From: DATJLY01 sp963773665
GTDB taxonomy: Bacteria > Pseudomonadota > Alphaproteobacteria > ATCC43930 > CGMCC-115725
Reading direction: 5' to 3'
Length of the DNA: 64,000 nucleotides
Assembly (NCBI GenBank): GCA_963773665.1
Contig: CAVZBZ010000001.1
Location: forward strand, 372,001 to 436,000
The position numbers were made by a program, and so were the translations under genes. Shown here in pieces: positions 42,277 to 51,250 of this stretch (positions are counted from its first letter, which is position 1; every line of letters starts with the position of its first letter). The notes beneath the pieces were generated by a model that was not told the origin of the DNA, did not search any database, and worked only from the letters and a program-made list of their open reading frames with translations.

Positions 42277-44627
42277 ACGACACTGCGATCTCATCCGGCA
42301 TCGGACAGGCGGTTCCGCGCAAGGAGGATTTGCGCTTTCTTACCGGCCGCGGGCGCTATCTTCCGGACATCGTGCTGCCGAACATGGCGTTCGCGGCGAT
42401 CGTGCGCTCGCCGCACGCGCATGCGCGCATCCGCGCGATCGACAAGAGCCGCGCGGAAAAATCGCCGGGCGTGATCGCGATCTTCACCGGCGCCGATTTT
42501 CTGGCCGACGGCCGCAATCCCATCCCGCATTCCGCCGCGGTCGAGGGCATGCCGGACGTGACGATCCGGCTGTTTCCGGGGACGAAGCTGCTCGGCTTCC
42601 CGATCGCGGTCATCGCAACCGACAAGGCGCGCTTCGTCGGCGAGCCGGTGGCGATGGTGGTCGCGGACTCGCACATGGCGGCAAAGGACGCGGCCGAGCT
42701 GGTCGAGGTAGACTACGAGCCGCTTGCCTCCGTGGTGCGCGCGACGGACGCGCTGAAACCCGGCGCGCCGCGCGTCTGGGACGAATGTCCCGGCAATCTC
42801 AGCGCCGATGGCGAGGTCGGCGACAGCGCGGCGACCGACGCTGCGTTTGCCAAGGCCGCGCACGTGGCGAAGCTCGACACCTGGGTCCAGCGCGTCACCG
42901 GCGCGCCGATGGAGCCGCGCACGGCGATCGGCGATTTCGATGCGAAGACCCGGCGCTACACCATTTATGCCGGCTCCGGCGGCGGCGTCGTGCGCGAGCG
43001 GCAGACGCTCGCCAAGGTTCTGGGCGTGCCGGAAGAGGAATGCCGCGCGCTGTGCGGCGACATGGGCGGCAATTTCGGCACGCGCAACACTTTCTTCCCG
43101 GAATACGGGCTGCTGCCGTGGGCCGCGCGCAAGGTCGGCCGCCCGGTCAAGTGGTATGGCGACCGCACCGAATGCTTCGTCAGCGATTACCAGGGCCGCG
43201 ACCTCACCGTTTCGGCCGAGCTGGCGCTCGACAAGGACGGCAAATTCCTCGGCCTTCGCGGCGCCAATATCAGCAATGTCGGCGCCTACACCGCGCATTT
43301 CACGCCGCTGCGAAAAGGCCTCACCCAGATGTCGGGGAACTACCGCATCCCTGCCGTCCATTTCCGCGGCTCGGCTGTCCTTACCAACACCATTCCGACC
43401 ACGCCCTATCGCAGCGCCGGACGGCCCGAGGCGATCTATGTGATGGAGCGGCTGATCGACATCGCGGCCCAGAAATTCGGTTTCGACCGGATCGAGCTGC
43501 GCCGCCGCAATCTCGTTCCACCCAATGAATTTCCCTACACCAACGGCGTCGGCATCACCTACGACAACGGCGAGTACGAGAAGAGCATGGACGCGGCGCT
43601 CGCGCTCGCCGGGTGGCCTGCCATCGCCGCGCGCAAGGACGAAGCCAAAAAACGCGGCAAGCTTTACGGCATCGGGCTTGCGAACTACATCGAGGTCACT
43701 GGCGGCTTTCCGCGCGAGCGCGCCGAGGTGTTGGTCGAGCCCGCGGGCCGCGTCGAACTGGTGCTCGGGACGATGAACAGCGGCCAGGGCCACGAGACGA
43801 GCTTCGCCCAGCTTCTGACCGAATGGCTCGGCGTGCCGTTCGAGAGCGTCGATTTCGTGGCGCACGACACCGACCGCGTGAAGGCGGGCGGCGGCTCCCA
43901 TTCCGGCCGCTCGATGCGGATCGCGAGCCTCGCGGTCGGCACCGCCGCCGATGCGATCATCGACAAGGGCCGAAAAATCGCGGCGCATGTGATGGAGGTG
44001 AGCGCGCTCGATGTCGATTTCGCGCGCGGCGTCTTCACCGTGAAGGGCACCGACCGCCTCATCGGCATTTTCGATGTCGCCAAGGCGGCCGCCACGCGGC
44101 ACGACCTGCCGGCGGAATTGCAGGGCAAGCTCGACGGCATCGGCGACGAGACCGTGTCGGTCGGCGGATTTCCCTCGGGCACGCACATCTGCGAGGTCGA
44201 GGTCGATCCCGATACGGGCGACGTGCGGCTTTTGCGCTGGATCGGCGTGGACGATGTCGGACTCGCGGTCAATCCGCTCATCCTGCACGGCCAGACGCAT
44301 GGCGCGGCGGCGCAGGGGATCGGCCAGGCGTTTATCGAGCAGGCGTTCTATGACCCGGCGAGCGGCCAGATGGTGACCGCGTCCTTCATGGACTACGCCA
44401 TGCCGCGCGCGGATTTTATGCCGCCCTTCGAGTGCAAGCTCCTGGAGCTGCCCGCGGCGAGCCACCGCTACGGCATCAGGCCGGGCGGCGAAGGCGGCAC
44501 GACGCCCGCCCTGGGCGCCGCCATCAATGCCGTGGTCGATGCGCTGGCGCCGCTGGGCGTCAGCCACGTCGAGATGCCGGCCACATCCGAAACCATCTGG
44601 CGCGCCATCGCCGCGGCGAAGCGCTAG
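42273..44627 (+). CDS. molybdopterin hydroxylase large subunit (xanthine/CO dehydrogenase family)
   Basis: 784 residues from GTG 42273. 'DLRFLTGRGRYLPDI', 'FVGEPVAMVVA', 'GAPMEPRTAIG', 'DMGGNFGTRN', 'PYRSAGRPEAIYVMERL' and the late 'RPGGEGGTTPALGAAINAV', which holds the catalytic Glu, match the family. It hydroxylates N-heterocycles, aldehydes or CoA thioesters using Mo-MCD, passing electrons through FeS and FAD subunits. Those two subunits and the assembly factors are absent here, so this is an orphan large chain. Its stop shares CTAG with the convergent amidohydrolase. Confidence 0.92.
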   Translation: MNDTAISSGIGQAVPRKEDLRFLTGRGRYLPDIVLPNMAFAAIVRSPHAHARIRAIDKSRAEKSPGVIAIFTGADFLADGRNPIPHSAAVEGMPDVTIRLFPGTKLLGFPIAVIATDKARFVGEPVAMVVADSHMAAKDAAELVEVDYEPLASVVRATDALKPGAPRVWDECPGNLSADGEVGDSAATDAAFAKAAHVAKLDTWVQRVTGAPMEPRTAIGDFDAKTRRYTIYAGSGGGVVRERQTLAKVLGVPEEECRALCGDMGGNFGTRNTFFPEYGLLPWAARKVGRPVKWYGDRTECFVSDYQGRDLTVSAELALDKDGKFLGLRGANISNVGAYTAHFTPLRKGLTQMSGNYRIPAVHFRGSAVLTNTIPTTPYRSAGRPEAIYVMERLIDIAAQKFGFDRIELRRRNLVPPNEFPYTNGVGITYDNGEYEKSMDAALALAGWPAIAARKDEAKKRGKLYGIGLANYIEVTGGFPRERAEVLVEPAGRVELVLGTMNSGQGHETSFAQLLTEWLGVPFESVDFVAHDTDRVKAGGGSHSGRSMRIASLAVGTAADAIIDKGRKIAAHVMEVSALDVDFARGVFTVKGTDRLIGIFDVAKAAATRHDLPAELQGKLDGIGDETVSVGGFPSGTHICEVEVDPDTGDVRLLRWIGVDDVGLAVNPLILHGQTHGAAAQGIGQAFIEQAFYDPASGQMVTASFMDYAMPRADFMPPFECKLLELPAASHRYGIRPGGEGGTTPALGAAINAVVDALAPLGVSHVEMPATSETIWRAIAAAKR

Positions 44628-45562
44628 CGCGCGAGGCTCGGCATCAGGCCAATTGCGTTGTCGCGCTCGATGCGGCGGAGGTCGGACGCGCCGAATCCCA
44701 TCTGCTGCAGCTCGCCGACGGTGCTTTCGGTCCGCACATAGGGCGTGTCGCTGCCGAAGAGGAGCCGCTGCGGCGTCGTGAGTTTTTGGAGCGCCGCCAT
44801 CGCCGGCGGATTGGTCACGCTGACAACGTCGAAATTGAGTTTTTGCAGCTCGGGCAGGATGCCGTTCGGGAATTTTTGCGCGAGCTCCTTGCGCCCGCGG
44901 ATGAGGCCGCCGATGCGATGCGCGAGCATCGGCATGGCGCCGCCGCCATGGGCGAAGATGAATTTTATGTCGGGGCAGCGCTGGAACATGCCGTTGAACA
45001 GGAGGCTCGCGATGGCGCGCGTGGTGTCGAACGGATACTCCATCAGCGGCGGATTGATCCCCGGCAGCAGGTTCATGCAGCACGACGCCACGGTCGGATG
45101 GAAGAAGATCGCGGCCTTGCGCCGGTTCAGTTCGTCGAACACCGGCGCGAAGGCCGCATCGCCCGGCCACTTGTCCTCGTAATTGGTCTGGAGCTTGAAC
45201 CCGTCCGTATGAAGCGCGCCCGCGGCATGGTCGATCTCCTTGAGGCACAGATCGACATGCGGCAGCGGCAGCAGCGCGAACATGCCGAAGCGGCCGGGAT
45301 GATCCTGGACGAGCCGCGCCGCGAACTCGTTGCACTCGCGCGCAAGCGAGTGCGCGCGCGCGGGCTCGTTCGGCCGCACGATCACGGTCGAGATCGAGGT
45401 GACGGCGGTCCTGACCTCGTTGCGGTCCATCGCCTCGAGCGACATTTCCGGCGTCCAATTCGCGACCATGTCGAAGTTCATCGCATTGGCCGACATGCGC
45501 TCGCGCTCCTCGGCGAGCCAGCGCGGCGGAATGATGTGGTGATGGACGTCGATGCGATGCAT
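44624..45562 (-). CDS. amidohydrolase family 2 (ACMSD-like decarboxylase or hydrolase)
   Basis: 312-residue TIM-barrel metalloenzyme. 'MHRIDVHHHIIPP' holds the HxH metal site, 'IFFHPT' the next His, 'FIFAHGGG' another, and 'LLFGSDTPYV' the catalytic Asp. The family decarboxylates aminocarboxymuconate semialdehyde, resorcylates and related ring or ring-opened acids with Zn. It is divergent from a luciferase-like monooxygenase and convergent with the molybdenum hydroxylase. The substrate cannot be fixed from sequence. Confidence 0.92.
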   Translation of the reverse strand: MHRIDVHHHIIPPRWLAEERERMSANAMNFDMVANWTPEMSLEAMDRNEVRTAVTSISTVIVRPNEPARAHSLARECNEFAARLVQDHPGRFGMFALLPLPHVDLCLKEIDHAAGALHTDGFKLQTNYEDKWPGDAAFAPVFDELNRRKAAIFFHPTVASCCMNLLPGINPPLMEYPFDTTRAIASLLFNGMFQRCPDIKFIFAHGGGAMPMLAHRIGGLIRGRKELAQKFPNGILPELQKLNFDVVSVTNPPAMAALQKLTTPQRLLFGSDTPYVRTESTVGELQQMGFGASDLRRIERDNAIGLMPSLAR

Positions 45563-45635
45563 GGCTTGTCCCCGTTACCCGTTGCGCAGCCGCGCCTGCC
45601 GTGACACGGTGCCACAGAGGAGGCGAAGATCAAGG

Positions 45636-46691
45636 ATGGATTTCGGCTATTTCACGCTGAGCGACAATCATTATGTCAACAACCGGCGCGACGCCAACGC
45701 CTATATCCTCGATATCGTCGATGAGGCGATCCACGCGGAATCCCTGGGCTTCCGCTCCGCCTGGATCGGCGAGCATCATTTCAGCTCGCTGGGCGTCATG
45801 TCGTGCCCGGACCTGGCGCTCGCCTACGTCGCCGCGCGGACGAAGCGCATCCGTCTTGCGCCCGCGGTCAACGTCCTGCCGCTCCATCATCCGATCCGCG
45901 TCGCCGAGCAATGGGCGACGCTCGACCTGCTGAGCGGCGGCCGGGTCGATTTCGCCGCCGGCCGCGGCTATGACCGCAACGAATACGGGCCGTTCCAGGC
46001 GAATTTCGAGGACAACGCCGCCGTCTTCGCCGAAGGGATCGAGCTGGTGCGGCGTCTGTGGTCGAGCGACGAGCCGCTCTCGCACAAGGGCCGGTATTAC
46101 GCCTTCGAGAACGTGCGCATCACGCCGCGGCCGGTGCAGCGTCCGGTTCCGATGTATGTGGGTTCGTTCTCGCGCCCTTCGATAGAACTTGCGGCGCGGC
46201 TCGGATTGGGGCTCGTCGTCGCCGCGGGCGCGGCGACGCAAATTCATGGCGGGCTTGCCGAAGCGGCGCGGCTCTACCGCGAGGCATGCGCCGCGGAGGG
46301 GCGAAAGCCCGGACGCCTCGTGACGAGCTACTTCATCCATTTCGCCGACACGGCCGCAGAGGAGCGGCAGGCGCGCGAGCGCCAGCTTCGCTATCACCGC
46401 GAATGTACCTCGCACGCGCTGCCGGGCGATCCCAGGACCGCGCCCGAGAACTACCGCTATTTCGCGCCCATCGTCGCGCGCTACAAGACGATGAAGCCCG
46501 AGGATTTCAACGACAACGCGGTGCTGCTCGGCAATTCAGCGAGGATCGCCGATACCTTGAAGGCCAAGGTCGAGGCGGCGGGATTCGACGAGGCGATCCT
46601 CTACTTCAATCTCGGCCTCAAGCCGCACGCGCAGGTGAAGGACGAGATGGCGCGCTTCATGGCGGAGGTAGCGCCGCAGTTCGCGAAGTGA
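45636..46691 (+). CDS. luciferase-like flavin-dependent monooxygenase
   Basis: 351 residues, a second LLM: 'SLGFRSAWIGEHHFSSLG', 'TKRIRLAPAVNVLPLHHP' and 'LLSGGRVDFAAGRGYDRNEY'. It differs enough from the one at 41.1 kb to have another substrate. The start at 45636 follows GAGGAGGCGAAG. It is followed 14 bases later by an SDR gene in the same orientation, likely co-transcribed. Cytoplasmic, FMNH2-dependent; the reductase partner is not in view. Confidence 0.9.
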   Translation: MDFGYFTLSDNHYVNNRRDANAYILDIVDEAIHAESLGFRSAWIGEHHFSSLGVMSCPDLALAYVAARTKRIRLAPAVNVLPLHHPIRVAEQWATLDLLSGGRVDFAAGRGYDRNEYGPFQANFEDNAAVFAEGIELVRRLWSSDEPLSHKGRYYAFENVRITPRPVQRPVPMYVGSFSRPSIELAARLGLGLVVAAGAATQIHGGLAEAARLYREACAAEGRKPGRLVTSYFIHFADTAAEERQARERQLRYHRECTSHALPGDPRTAPENYRYFAPIVARYKTMKPEDFNDNAVLLGNSARIADTLKAKVEAAGFDEAILYFNLGLKPHAQVKDEMARFMAEVAPQFAK

Positions 46692-46705
46692 ATTCGGAGG
46701 ATGCC

Positions 46706-47458
46706 ATGGCAAAGGGACATAAGGGCAAGGTCGCGGTCATCACCGGCGCCGCCGCCGGCATCGGCCAGGCCTTCGCCAAACGCCTCGCGGAGGACGGCGC
46801 GCTGATCGTCGTCGCCGACATCGCCGACGGCGCCGCAACGGCCGGTCTGGTGCGCGCGGCGGGCAGCGAGGCGCTGCCCGTGCGCTGCGACGTTTCCGAG
46901 CCCGAGGACGTGGCCGCATTGGCCCTGACCGTGCGCGGCCGCTTCGGGCGCTGCGACATCCTCGTCAACAACGCCGGGATCTATCCGCATCTCGCCTTCG
47001 ACGACATGACGCTCGCCGATTGGCGGCGCGTTTTTTCGGTCAACCTCGAATCGATGTTCCTCTGCGCCAAGGCGTTCGTGCCGGGCATGAAGGAGCGCAA
47101 CTGGGGCCGCATCGTCAATCTCGCGTCGAACACGTTCGCGACGCCCGTGACGCAGGTCGTGCATTATGTCGCGAGCAAGGGCGGGGTCGTGGGATTCACC
47201 CGCGCGCTCGCAAGCGAGATCGGACCCTTCGGCATCACCGTCAACGCGATCGCGCCGAGCCTCACCAGGAGCCCGGGCACGACGCAAACGACGCCGCGCT
47301 CGGCCGAGCGCTTCGCGCTTGTCGCCAACAACCAGGCGATCAAGCGGACCGAGCTGCCGGAGGATCTGGTCGGCGCGATGTCGTTCCTGACGAGCGACGA
47401 CGCCGCCTTCCTCACCGGCCAGACGCTTTACGTCGATGGCGGCTGGGTGCGCGTCTAG
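46706..47458 (+). CDS. short-chain dehydrogenase/reductase
   Basis: 250 residues, classical SDR: 'VITGAAAGIGQAFAKRLAE' (cofactor), 'LVNNAGIYPHL', catalytic Ser/Tyr/Lys region 'VNLASNTFA...HYVASKGG' and 'TGQTLYVDGGW' near the C-terminus. GGAGG sits eight bases before ATG 46706. It oxidises or reduces a hydroxyl/keto group with NAD(P). It shares the palindrome CTAG as stop with the convergent binding-protein gene, so the two coding regions overlap by four bases. Confidence 0.92.
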   Translation: MAKGHKGKVAVITGAAAGIGQAFAKRLAEDGALIVVADIADGAATAGLVRAAGSEALPVRCDVSEPEDVAALALTVRGRFGRCDILVNNAGIYPHLAFDDMTLADWRRVFSVNLESMFLCAKAFVPGMKERNWGRIVNLASNTFATPVTQVVHYVASKGGVVGFTRALASEIGPFGITVNAIAPSLTRSPGTTQTTPRSAERFALVANNQAIKRTELPEDLVGAMSFLTSDDAAFLTGQTLYVDGGWVRV

Positions 47459-48417
47459 CGGGCGTGCTCCTTGAACCAGCGCTCGGCGCCGGGATGGAGC
47501 GGCACGTCGATCGGCGTTTCTTCGGTGTCGCGGCCGATCTGCGCGATGCCCTTGTACGCGCCCTCCTCCCACGGCATCTCGAAATCGCGCGCGGCGATCG
47601 CGCCGCAGACGTCGTACACCATCTTCTCGTCGAGCGCGGCGCTGCAATAGATCGGCCAGCCGCCAAAATCGATCGCCTGATGGTCGCGCTTGAGGCCCGG
47701 GAAACGCGCTTTCGTCAGCGGCATCTTGCGCCAGCCGAGCGCGCCCAGCTTCTCGAACTCCTCCGGCGTCGGATCGATCGGCTGCAATCCCGCGGCAAGC
47801 GCCTCGTTGAGCCAGACCTTGATGCCCTCGTCGAACACGGCATCGAGCTCGTTGCGGCCCAAGGGCTGAAGCCGGCGCGGCGCGTCCATCGGCGATCCGC
47901 ACACCACAATCTTGCCGCCCCAGCCCTCGAAGTCGGCGAGCGTGAAGCCGTTAAGCGCGAACGACTGGTCGATGAGGACGCGGGTCGAATGGGTGATGTC
48001 CTCGCGGATCGAGATGCGCAGCGGATAGCGCGTCTTCTTGATGTCGGCGATGGAAGCGATGCCGGTCCTGGGATGGACCGCCATCACGTAGCGGTCCCAG
48101 CTCGGATATGAGGCTACGACCCGCACCGGCAGCTTGGTCTTGAACAATCCCACGCCGCGATAGGCTTGCGTCAAAAGCGCCGAGGGATTGACGAACGCCA
48201 TCTCGAGGCCGCCCTTCACCACTTCCTCGGCCAGGATCGCCGATCCCGTGGAAAGCCGCAGCCACGGCTTGAACGACGCGCCCGAGCCGGAGCCGACGGC
48301 GATGCACATGTCGCGGTTGCCGCCGTAATGCGTCGCCGGATTGCCGGCGATGTGGAGGCCGATCTCCCACAGCATCTTCGACCGGACGAAATTGGCGCCG
48401 CGCGGCAGCGGTTCCAT
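47455..48417 (-). CDS. TAXI-like solute-binding protein lacking a signal peptide
   Basis: 320 residues resembling TRAP/TAXI and NMT1-type receptors in the body ('GNRDMCIAVGSGSGASFKP', 'LAEEVVKGGLEMAFVNPSAL', 'VRVVASYPSWDRYVMAV'). The N-terminus (MEPLPRGANFVRSKMLWE) has no hydrophobic signal. An earlier start is impossible because the upstream amidohydrolase's TAG lies in frame four codons before. GAGGGAGAATTCG precedes the ATG. It would stay in the cytoplasm, so it may sense or carry a ligand rather than feed a transporter (inference). Confidence 0.75.
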   Translation of the reverse strand: MEPLPRGANFVRSKMLWEIGLHIAGNPATHYGGNRDMCIAVGSGSGASFKPWLRLSTGSAILAEEVVKGGLEMAFVNPSALLTQAYRGVGLFKTKLPVRVVASYPSWDRYVMAVHPRTGIASIADIKKTRYPLRISIREDITHSTRVLIDQSFALNGFTLADFEGWGGKIVVCGSPMDAPRRLQPLGRNELDAVFDEGIKVWLNEALAAGLQPIDPTPEEFEKLGALGWRKMPLTKARFPGLKRDHQAIDFGGWPIYCSAALDEKMVYDVCGAIAARDFEMPWEEGAYKGIAQIGRDTEETPIDVPLHPGAERWFKEHAR

Positions 48418-48429
48418 CGAATTCTCCCT

Positions 48430-49437
48430 CTATCTGAGGCCGAACAGGCGTTCGGCGTTGGCGTGGCAGATTTTCTGGCGCGTTTCCTGAGCCAGCGGCA
48501 GCGCGTCGAGCGCGTCGATCGTCTCGCGAATGTAGAGCAGGCCGCCTTCCGCGTCGAAGGGACAGTCGGACGCGAACAGCACTTTGTCGGCGCCGAAGAA
48601 TTCGAGGCCGCAGGCGATCCCGGCCTTCGATCCCGCAAGCGCCGTATCGGCATAGAAGTCGCGGAAATAGTCCAAGACCGGCCGCGTGAGTTTCTGCGGC
48701 ACGACGGCGGGATCGCCGCTCGAGGTGCGCGTGCCAAGCTCGGCCCAGCCGTGCCGGATGCGCGATTCGAAGAACGGCACCATCGCGCCCATGTGATGGA
48801 CCAGCAGCTTCAAGCCCGGCAGCCGGTCCAAAAAGCCCGAGAACACCATGTGGGTCATTATGACCGTGGTCTCGTAGGGCCAGCCGAAGATCGCCCAGAT
48901 CTCGTAGCGCGACATGCGCTCGCCCGGCAGGTCCGGCATGGACGATTGCCGCGCCGGGTGCAGCAGGATCGGCTTGTCGAATTTCCGCGCGATCTCGAAC
49001 ACGCCGATGAAGCGTTCATCGGCGAGCGAGACGCCGTTGACGTTGGTGTGAAGCTGCAAGCCGTTGGCGCCGTTCTTGAAGGCGCGCTCGACCTCTTTTG
49101 CCGCAGCGTCCGGCGCGTTCATCGGCAGCGCCGCCAAATATCCGGCGAAGCGGTCGGGATATCGGGCGCACAGCTCCGCCAGCCCGTCATTGCCAAGCCG
49201 CGCATATTCCGGCGCCTCTTCGGGCCCGGCGAGCATGTCCAAGGGCGGCAGTCCCAACGACAGGATCTGCCGGTAATCGGCGAAGCGCTCGACCACTTTC
49301 ATGCGCACGTCGATATCCCAGACCGACGGCACGCCGCGCATGCGCTTGCCGATGTCCCGGGCGAAGCCCGGCGCCGCCATCATGCGATCGAACAGGCGCT
49401 TGGGGAAGAAATGCGTGACGGCATCGATGGTGCGCAT
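48430..49437 (-). CDS. ACMSD-like amidohydrolase family 2 protein
   Basis: 335 residues. The N-terminal 'TIDAVTHFFP' has one His where most members have HxH, a known variation in the decarboxylase group. 'ILLHPAR', 'KLLVHHMGA' and 'VLFASDCPFDAEGG' provide the remaining metal and catalytic positions. Start ATG 49437 is used; an earlier frame at 49470 overlaps the SDR. It is the middle gene of SDR-amidohydrolase-TAXI, with gaps of 4 and 12 bases. It is probably a decarboxylase or ring-opened-product hydrolase (inference). Confidence 0.88.
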   Translation of the reverse strand: MRTIDAVTHFFPKRLFDRMMAAPGFARDIGKRMRGVPSVWDIDVRMKVVERFADYRQILSLGLPPLDMLAGPEEAPEYARLGNDGLAELCARYPDRFAGYLAALPMNAPDAAAKEVERAFKNGANGLQLHTNVNGVSLADERFIGVFEIARKFDKPILLHPARQSSMPDLPGERMSRYEIWAIFGWPYETTVIMTHMVFSGFLDRLPGLKLLVHHMGAMVPFFESRIRHGWAELGTRTSSGDPAVVPQKLTRPVLDYFRDFYADTALAGSKAGIACGLEFFGADKVLFASDCPFDAEGGLLYIRETIDALDALPLAQETRQKICHANAERLFGLR

Positions 49438-49441
49438 GGGA

Positions 49442-50248
49442 TCACCCGATATTGACGAGCGCGCCGCCATCGACGGGAAGCGCGGCCCCGGTGATGAAAT
49501 TCGCTTCGTCCGAGGCGAGGAAGAGCGCGGCGTTCGCCACGTCCCACGCGCTTCCCATGCGCCGGCGCAGCGGCACGCGCGCGTCGCGCATCGCCGCCAC
49601 CTCGGCGCGGGTCTTGCCGGTGGCGCGCGCGCGGGTATCGACCGCCATCGGCGTGTCCATCAGGCCCGGCAGGATGACGTTGGCGCGCACGCCATATTCC
49701 GCGTTCTGGATCGCCAGCTGCTGCGTATAGGCGATGAGGGCGGCCTTGGTCGCCTTGTAGGCGACGTAAGGGTAATTCTCCCACGCCGCGACCGAGGATA
49801 TGTTGACGATGGCGCCCGCGCGCTGCGCGCGCATCACCGGCAGCACGTGCTTGCACGCCATGATCGTGCCGCGCAGATTGATGGCGGCGATGCGGTCGAA
49901 CGCTGCCTCGGTGATCTCGAGCGGGCCCGCGTCGCCGCCGGCGATGCTGACGCCGACATTGTTATGCAGGATGTCGATGCGGCCCCAGCGCTCGCGCGCG
50001 AACGCGATCAGCGCCGCGAGATTTGCCTCGACCGAGACGTCGGCGGCGAAGGCCACGCATTGGCCGCCGTCCTTCATCGCCATCGCGGCCGTCTCTTCTG
50101 CTGAGTCGAGCCGGAAATCGGCCGCCACGACGCGCGCGCCCTCCTGTGCGAAGCGCAGCGCCGTGGCGCGGCCATTGCCCAGCCCCTCGCCCGGCCCCTG
50201 CCCCGCGCCGACCACGATCGCCACCTTGCCGGCAAGCCGATCCGCCAT
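49442..50248 (-). CDS. short-chain dehydrogenase/reductase with extended glycine motif
   Basis: 268 residues. The cofactor loop reads 'VVGAGQGPGEGLGNGRAT', longer than the usual TGxxxGIG. The catalytic part 'IVNISSVAAWENYPYVAYKATKAAL' (Ser, Tyr, Lys) and 'TGAALPVDGGALVNIG' end are typical. First gene of a three-gene minus-strand operon. The loop insertion recurs in some SDR subfamilies acting on cyclic alcohols, so it is likely functional. Substrate unknown. Confidence 0.9.
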   Translation of the reverse strand: MADRLAGKVAIVVGAGQGPGEGLGNGRATALRFAQEGARVVAADFRLDSAEETAAMAMKDGGQCVAFAADVSVEANLAALIAFARERWGRIDILHNNVGVSIAGGDAGPLEITEAAFDRIAAINLRGTIMACKHVLPVMRAQRAGAIVNISSVAAWENYPYVAYKATKAALIAYTQQLAIQNAEYGVRANVILPGLMDTPMAVDTRARATGKTRAEVAAMRDARVPLRRRMGSAWDVANAALFLASDEANFITGAALPVDGGALVNIG

Positions 50249-50357
50249 GCCGCTTCCTCCCTTGCGCGACGGTTAGCACCGCCGGGCATCCGCTTCCAGT
50301 CCGCCGGTCGGGCCACTAATGGAAGCGCGTCCGCGGCAAGCGTGGTATAATTGGCAA

Positions 50358-50561
50358 ATGAAGGAACGAGCCACACATGGCCGCGCCCGCGACGTGAAGG
50401 GCTTTACCATCGGCCGAAGCAGATTCGCCAAGATCAGCGCAGTCGAGGGCATTCGCATGACCGATGCGATGGATGCGGAATTCCGCGAATTCGATCGGAA
50501 GCACCTGTCGCCCGAGCAGCGCCGCCGGGCGATCAGCCGAAAATATGGGAAAGTCCGCTGA
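50358..50561 (+). CDS. VbhA-family antitoxin
   Basis: 67 residues. The helical antitoxin core 'SRFAKISAVEGIRMTD' carries the S-x-x-E-G type inhibition helix that plugs the Fic active site, followed by 'FDRKHLSPEQRRRAISRKYG', a standard VbhA C-terminus. The start is placed at 50358, the earlier frame having no support. Its last codons overlap the fic start by 17 bases, giving co-translation of antitoxin and toxin. It binds and silences Fic AMP-transferase in the cytoplasm. Confidence 0.82.
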   Translation: MKERATHGRARDVKGFTIGRSRFAKISAVEGIRMTDAMDAEFREFDRKHLSPEQRRRAISRKYGKVR

Positions 50562-51142
50562 TCCCTATGCGTACGCGGCCATGGCGGATCCCTACTGCTA
50601 TCCGGGTACGACGGTCCTCAAGAACATTCCGGGGTTGCGCGACCCTGCCGCGCTTGCCGCATTCGAGGCTATGAGCACCGCGCAGCGTGCCGACGAGCCG
50701 CTTCCGCGAGGACGTTCTCAGCATTCGGCACTACCAAGCCATTCACCGTCACCTGTTTCAAGATGTGTATCCATGGGCGGGCCGCTTCCGAACCGTACGC
50801 ATGGCCAAGGGAAGCAGCATGTTCTGCTATCCCGAGCATATCGGGCGGGAAATGGATGCTCTGTTCGCAAATCTCAAACGGAAGCGATTTCTAAGAGGGC
50901 TCTCGAGCGATGAATTCTCCGAAAGCGCGGCACGTTTTCTCTCGACACTCAACGCCATTCACCCTTTCCGCGAGGGAAATGGACGCACCCAAGTGACCTT
51001 CCTTGTCGTGTTGGCCGCGCGCGCCGGGCATCCATTCAAGCTCGAAGGTATGGCTCCCGAACAATTCCTCGCTGCCATGGTCGAGAGTTTTCAAGGACGA
51101 GAAAGTCTGTTGGCTGCCGAGATCAAGCAACTCATGGCGTGA
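50545..51142 (+). pseudogene. Fic-domain toxin (AMP transferase), one-base frameshift
   Basis: The N-terminus 'DPYCYPGTTVLKNIPGLRDP' and the body 'YQAIHRHLFQDVYPWAGRF' are classic Fic, and 'HPFREGNGRT' is the active-site loop. The first 57 codons and the rest are in different frames. One extra base at about 50715-50719 separates them (CGTTCTC where CGTTTC would restore 'RGRFSIRHY'). The residue after the loop is Val where Arg is usual, so activity may be altered even if repaired. Either a disarmed toxin next to a live antitoxin, or a base-call error. Confidence 0.8.
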
Positions 51143-51250
51143 CGCGACGCGTGGTGAAAGCGACGGACTGCAGACGCCCCGGTGTCCGCCGGTCGGGACC
51201 TTGCCTCGGCGCGGCCGCCGCCGCACACTCGGCGCAAGCGGGAGGACCAA

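Noticed and set aside
42291..45458. 1055-residue minus-strand open frame
   Set aside because: It runs antisense through the molybdenum hydroxylase and out of frame through an amidohydrolase. Composition is typical of a high-GC shadow frame.
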